Source: Streptomyces sp. NBC_01276 (GTDB lineage: Bacteria; Actinomycetota; Actinomycetes; Streptomycetales; Streptomycetaceae). Taken from it: a stretch of 64,000 nt of DNA. The translations under genes were made by a program, and so were the position numbers. The stretch is taken from positions 6,570,501 to 6,634,500 of the forward strand of contig NZ_CP108442.1 in the NCBI RefSeq assembly GCF_041435355.1. The letters are read 5' to 3'. The notes under the pieces are model-generated. The model saw only the letters and a list, made by a program, of their open reading frames with translations. It had not been told where the DNA came from and made no database searches. Each line of letters opens with the position of its first letter. Within the stretch, counting starts at the first letter, position 1. This document shows, piece by piece, positions 61,654 through 64,000 of the stretch.

Positions 61654-62439
61654 GTGACCCAGGCCCAGCAGGTCCTCGTGCTGTGGGACATCGACCGTAC
61701 GCTGCTGTACGTCGGCGACATCGACCGGCAGGTCTACCGCGAGACCTTCGCCGAGGTCGTCGGCCGTCCCGCCGAACACCTGCCGGCCCGCGGCACCGGC
61801 GTCACCATGCCGCTGGCGATCCGATCGCTCCTGATCGACAACGGAGTCCCGGAAGCTGAAGTCGTCGCTCTGCTGCCGCGCATGGTGGATCTCCTTCCGG
61901 TCCACCTCGCCACACGTGCAGAGGACCTGCGTACACAGGGCGTCCTCATGCCAGGAGCCGCCGCCGCGCTGCGCGCGGTGCACGATCATCCCGGCTTGAT
62001 TCCGACCGCCGTCACAGGGAACCTCAAGCCGAACGCCGTGCTCAAGCTCGCGGCCTTCGACCTCAACGGCCTCCTCGACACCGAGATCGGCGGATTCGCC
62101 TCCGACGACCACCACCGGCCGGCGCTCGTCGCCATCGCTCAGAAGCGCGCCCAGGCCAAGTACGGCACGGTCTTCACCCGCTCGAACACTGTGATCATCG
62201 GGGACTCGCTGGAGGATGTTCGAACAGGCCTTGAGGGCGGCGCCCCCGTCATCGGCATCGCATCGGGCAAGACCACGGCCGCCGAACTTACCGAGGCCGG
62301 TGCTGACCTCGTACTCGACTCCCTCGCAGACGTGGCACGGGTTCTGGAGGGCATCGCCGCGCTGACGACGACGAGCGGGCAGCCTGAAGGTTCTGTCCGG
62401 CCGTTCACGAAGAAGTTGTCGTCGGGAGGTTCTTCATGA
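61654..62439 (+). CDS. HAD-superfamily phosphatase
   Basis: 261 aa from GTG 61654. Motif I LWDIDRTLLY (Asp12, Asp14), motif II TAVTGN, a Lys in KRAQAKYG, and motif IV VIIGDSLEDV form a complete HAD phosphatase with a helical cap. Two bases after the regulator gene. It overlaps the 3' end of the convergent GNAT gene by 35 bases. Confidence 0.92.
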   Translation: MTQAQQVLVLWDIDRTLLYVGDIDRQVYRETFAEVVGRPAEHLPARGTGVTMPLAIRSLLIDNGVPEAEVVALLPRMVDLLPVHLATRAEDLRTQGVLMPGAAAALRAVHDHPGLIPTAVTGNLKPNAVLKLAAFDLNGLLDTEIGGFASDDHHRPALVAIAQKRAQAKYGTVFTRSNTVIIGDSLEDVRTGLEGGAPVIGIASGKTTAAELTEAGADLVLDSLADVARVLEGIAALTTTSGQPEGSVRPFTKKLSSGGSS

Positions 62440-62950
62440 GGACGATGCTGTCGTAATTGGTGACGTCCCACCGCCAAGTGCCGATCGGCGCGTAGCCGCG
62501 CCGGCGGTACCAGTCGACGAGGTCTGTTGCCTGTGAAGAGGTATCGATGACGACCTGTGTCGATCCGAGAGCAGCGATACGTGACTCTGCCAGGACCAGC
62601 AGTCGCTGTCCGAGGCCAGTGCCTCTTTGCGATGGCTCGACAGCCAGTTGCCAGAACGAGCCCCCTCCTGCCGGCGCCGGGTATCCGGCCGGAGTGGTGT
62701 GAGGGGCTGACACGGTGACGGTGCCGACCAGTGCGTTCCCGTTCATCGCGACCCAGCACTCGCCTTTGCTCAGGCGGTGCAGTGTGTCCTGCGGATTTTG
62801 GTAGGAGGCGAAGAAGACCCGCCCGGCAGCGGCGTGGTCTGCGTAGGCGCGATGGAGCAGGAGGGTCAGCTGCTCTACCGAATCATCGTTGCGGAAACGC
62901 CTGACCTGCACGGTTGCAGACGGACTCACTTCCGTCGAGTTGATGTTCAT
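62405..62950 (-). CDS. GNAT acetyltransferase
   Basis: 181 aa from ATG 62950 (a GTG at 62968 is also in frame). GGSFWQLAVEPSQRGTGLGQRLLVLAE is motif A with the acetyl-CoA loop (QRGTGLG), and VIDTSSQATDLVDWYRRRGYAPIGTW completes the fold. Substrate unknown. Convergent with the HAD gene, with overlapping 3' ends. Confidence 0.9.
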   Translation of the reverse strand: MNINSTEVSPSATVQVRRFRNDDSVEQLTLLLHRAYADHAAAGRVFFASYQNPQDTLHRLSKGECWVAMNGNALVGTVTVSAPHTTPAGYPAPAGGGSFWQLAVEPSQRGTGLGQRLLVLAESRIAALGSTQVVIDTSSQATDLVDWYRRRGYAPIGTWRWDVTNYDSIVLMKNLPTTTSS

Positions 62951-63041
62951 TCGCGCAGTCAAGCGCACTTCTGGGATCTGTCCAGCTCAGTCATCTGACT
63001 TTCCTTTGGATCGGGGCGTGCTCTGGTTTTGGGGCGGGGTG

Positions 63042-63399
63042 ATCTGACGGATGCCGAGCTGGATCAGCGACGGCCATTTCTCCCGGTCAGCAACGGGCGT
63101 TGAGGCAGGTGGCGGGATCACCGCCAGGTGATCGACGGGATTCTTCACCGGGTCCGGACCGGCGTGCAGTGGCGTGACCTGATCGAACGGTTCGGTCCGT
63201 GGAAGGCCGTCTACGAACGTACCGACTTGGTCAGCAGACGGGACATGGGAGCGGCTGCTCCAGCAGGTCCAGGCAGCGGCCGACGCGGCGGGTGAGATCG
63301 ACTGGGACATTTCCGTGGAGTCCACCATCGTGCGGGCGCATCAGCACGCGGCCGGGGCCCGCACCGGCCCTGATGAACATGGCGGCGGTCAGGACGCGC
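63042..63399 (+). pseudogene. IS5-family transposase relic
   Basis: Starting near 63042, LTDAELDQRRPFLPVSNGR, an in-frame TGA, then GRWRDHRQVIDGILHRVRTG, VQWRDLIERFGPWKAVYER match an IS5-type N-terminal half. After about 63229 the frame changes and continues TWERLLQQVQAAADAAGEID then STIVRAHQHAAGARTGPDEH until about 63399. The catalytic C-terminal half is missing and the relic overlaps the 3' end of the Nudix gene. Confidence 0.75.
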
Positions 63400-63853
63400 G
63401 GATCTGGGTGTCGAGCACGGCCTTGATGGCCTCGACGTTGGCGGCCGTGAAGTTGGCCAGCTCCGGCGGCATCAGGTTGAGCTGTCGGACCGCCTCTGCC
63501 GTGAACGGCACGCGGACGACCTCGTAGCCGCCCCGCTCGGGCTTGTCGAACTCGGTGCCCGCGCGTACCGCGAGGTCCATCTGCTCCAGGCGCGCGGCGA
63601 AGATGTGCTGGACACCCAGGCCGCCATCCAGCGAGTCGGTGATCAGGTGCACGAGCTCTGCCTTGCTCAGCTTGCCCCCGAGCTCCTCGAATACCTCGCG
63701 GTGCAGCGTGTCCTCGATGCTCGCGTCCTCGGCCTCGACACCGCCGCCCACCGTCACCCAGTACGGGTCACGGCCCGGCTTGGTCCGCTTGATCAGCACG
63801 AGGTCGTCGCCGTCCAACAGGATGGCCCTCGCATTCCGTTTGGTGATCGTCAT
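63389..63853 (-). CDS. Nudix hydrolase
   Basis: 154 aa from ATG 63853. The Nudix box reads GGGVEAEDASIEDTLHREVF then EELGG, with the required Glu residues. N-terminal RNARAILLDGDDLVLIKRTKPG is the usual first strands. It hydrolyses a nucleoside-diphosphate-linked substrate, unspecified. Its last bases overlap the transposase relic, so the natural C-terminus may have been altered. Confidence 0.9.
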   Translation of the reverse strand: MTITKRNARAILLDGDDLVLIKRTKPGRDPYWVTVGGGVEAEDASIEDTLHREVFEELGGKLSKAELVHLITDSLDGGLGVQHIFAARLEQMDLAVRAGTEFDKPERGGYEVVRVPFTAEAVRQLNLMPPELANFTAANVEAIKAVLDTQIRAS

Positions 63854-64000
63854 CTCCGTGCCTCTCTGGGATTCGTTCGTGGCGTCGCTGGCATATCGGC
63901 TGATTCGCCTGTGAATTGTCGTAATCGGCGGCCCGCTACCGACTGGACTTCGGGGATCATCCGAGTCTGAACGCCGCAGGCTGTTCGCGCATATCGCGGT

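Noticed and set aside
1..64000. CRISPR array, rRNA operon or linear-replicon telomere
   Set aside because: No regularly spaced identical repeats, no rRNA-like sequence and no clustered terminal palindromes were seen.

Overview
The base composition (very high GC), the free use of GTG, TTG and apparently CTG starts, and families such as DUF317, DUF4913, DUF2637, DUF6087, WhiB and SpdB-like membrane proteins point to a Streptomyces or a close relative. The first ~41 kb look like a conjugative or mobilisable element (a large plasmid or an integrated element); no integrase, attachment site or telomere is visible inside the window, so its ends are not defined.

Layout. (1) 1-3497, minus strand: a membrane conjugation cassette running out of the left edge: lytic transglycosylase/NlpC-P60 enzyme, two-TM pilin-like protein, single-pass protein and a TrbL/VirB6-like polytopic protein. 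(2) 3.7-17.4 kb, plus strand: a long, tightly packed train led by an orphan DNA methyltransferase, then DUF4913, a RelE-like protein, many small helical or winged-helix proteins, an MFS exporter, an ATP-grasp ligase, a DUF317 protein and a sortase-type (LAXTG) surface protein. At least ten of these proteins end in a Pro/Ala-rich tail closing with Arg-X-Arg or Arg-Arg. (3) 18.2-24.8 kb, minus strand: a four-gene conflict-type operon (CHAT-SIR2 fusion, membrane-anchored STAND NTPase, gingipain/caspase-like protease, lipase-like alpha/beta hydrolase), flanked by broken genes and a nearby Mrr-like nuclease. This is the best candidate for an undescribed system. (4) 26-32.5 kb: small element genes (DUF6087, cold-shock protein, DUF317 proteins, STAS protein) and a duplicated ~100 bp upstream region. 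(5) 32.7-40.9 kb, minus strand: lipoprotein, MobA-type relaxase, MobC, DUF2637 membrane protein whose gene is packed with GGGGACC heptamers, a long WhiB protein, a DnaC-like ATPase and a replication-initiation-like protein, with a divergent XRE regulator at 41.4 kb.

(6) 42.3-64 kb appears more chromosomal or accessory: amidohydrolase, MAB_1171c-like membrane protein and ImmA-like metallopeptidase; a flavin-fold oxidoreductase; a methyltransferase-Nudix fusion beside an ABC exporter; two tandem phosphotransferases with a DEDD exonuclease; an amino-acid permease coupled to a glutamine-synthetase-type ligase; an XRE/TPR regulator followed by a HAD phosphatase; a GNAT acetyltransferase; an IS5-type transposase relic; and a Nudix hydrolase.

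Coordination: four-base ATGA/GTGA overlaps or one-base overlaps link most neighbours in (1), (2), (3) and (5), so these read as operons. A palindrome built on ATCCCCGGT recurs upstream of three units in (2), suggesting shared control. All functions are inferred from reading translations by eye; no database search was run.
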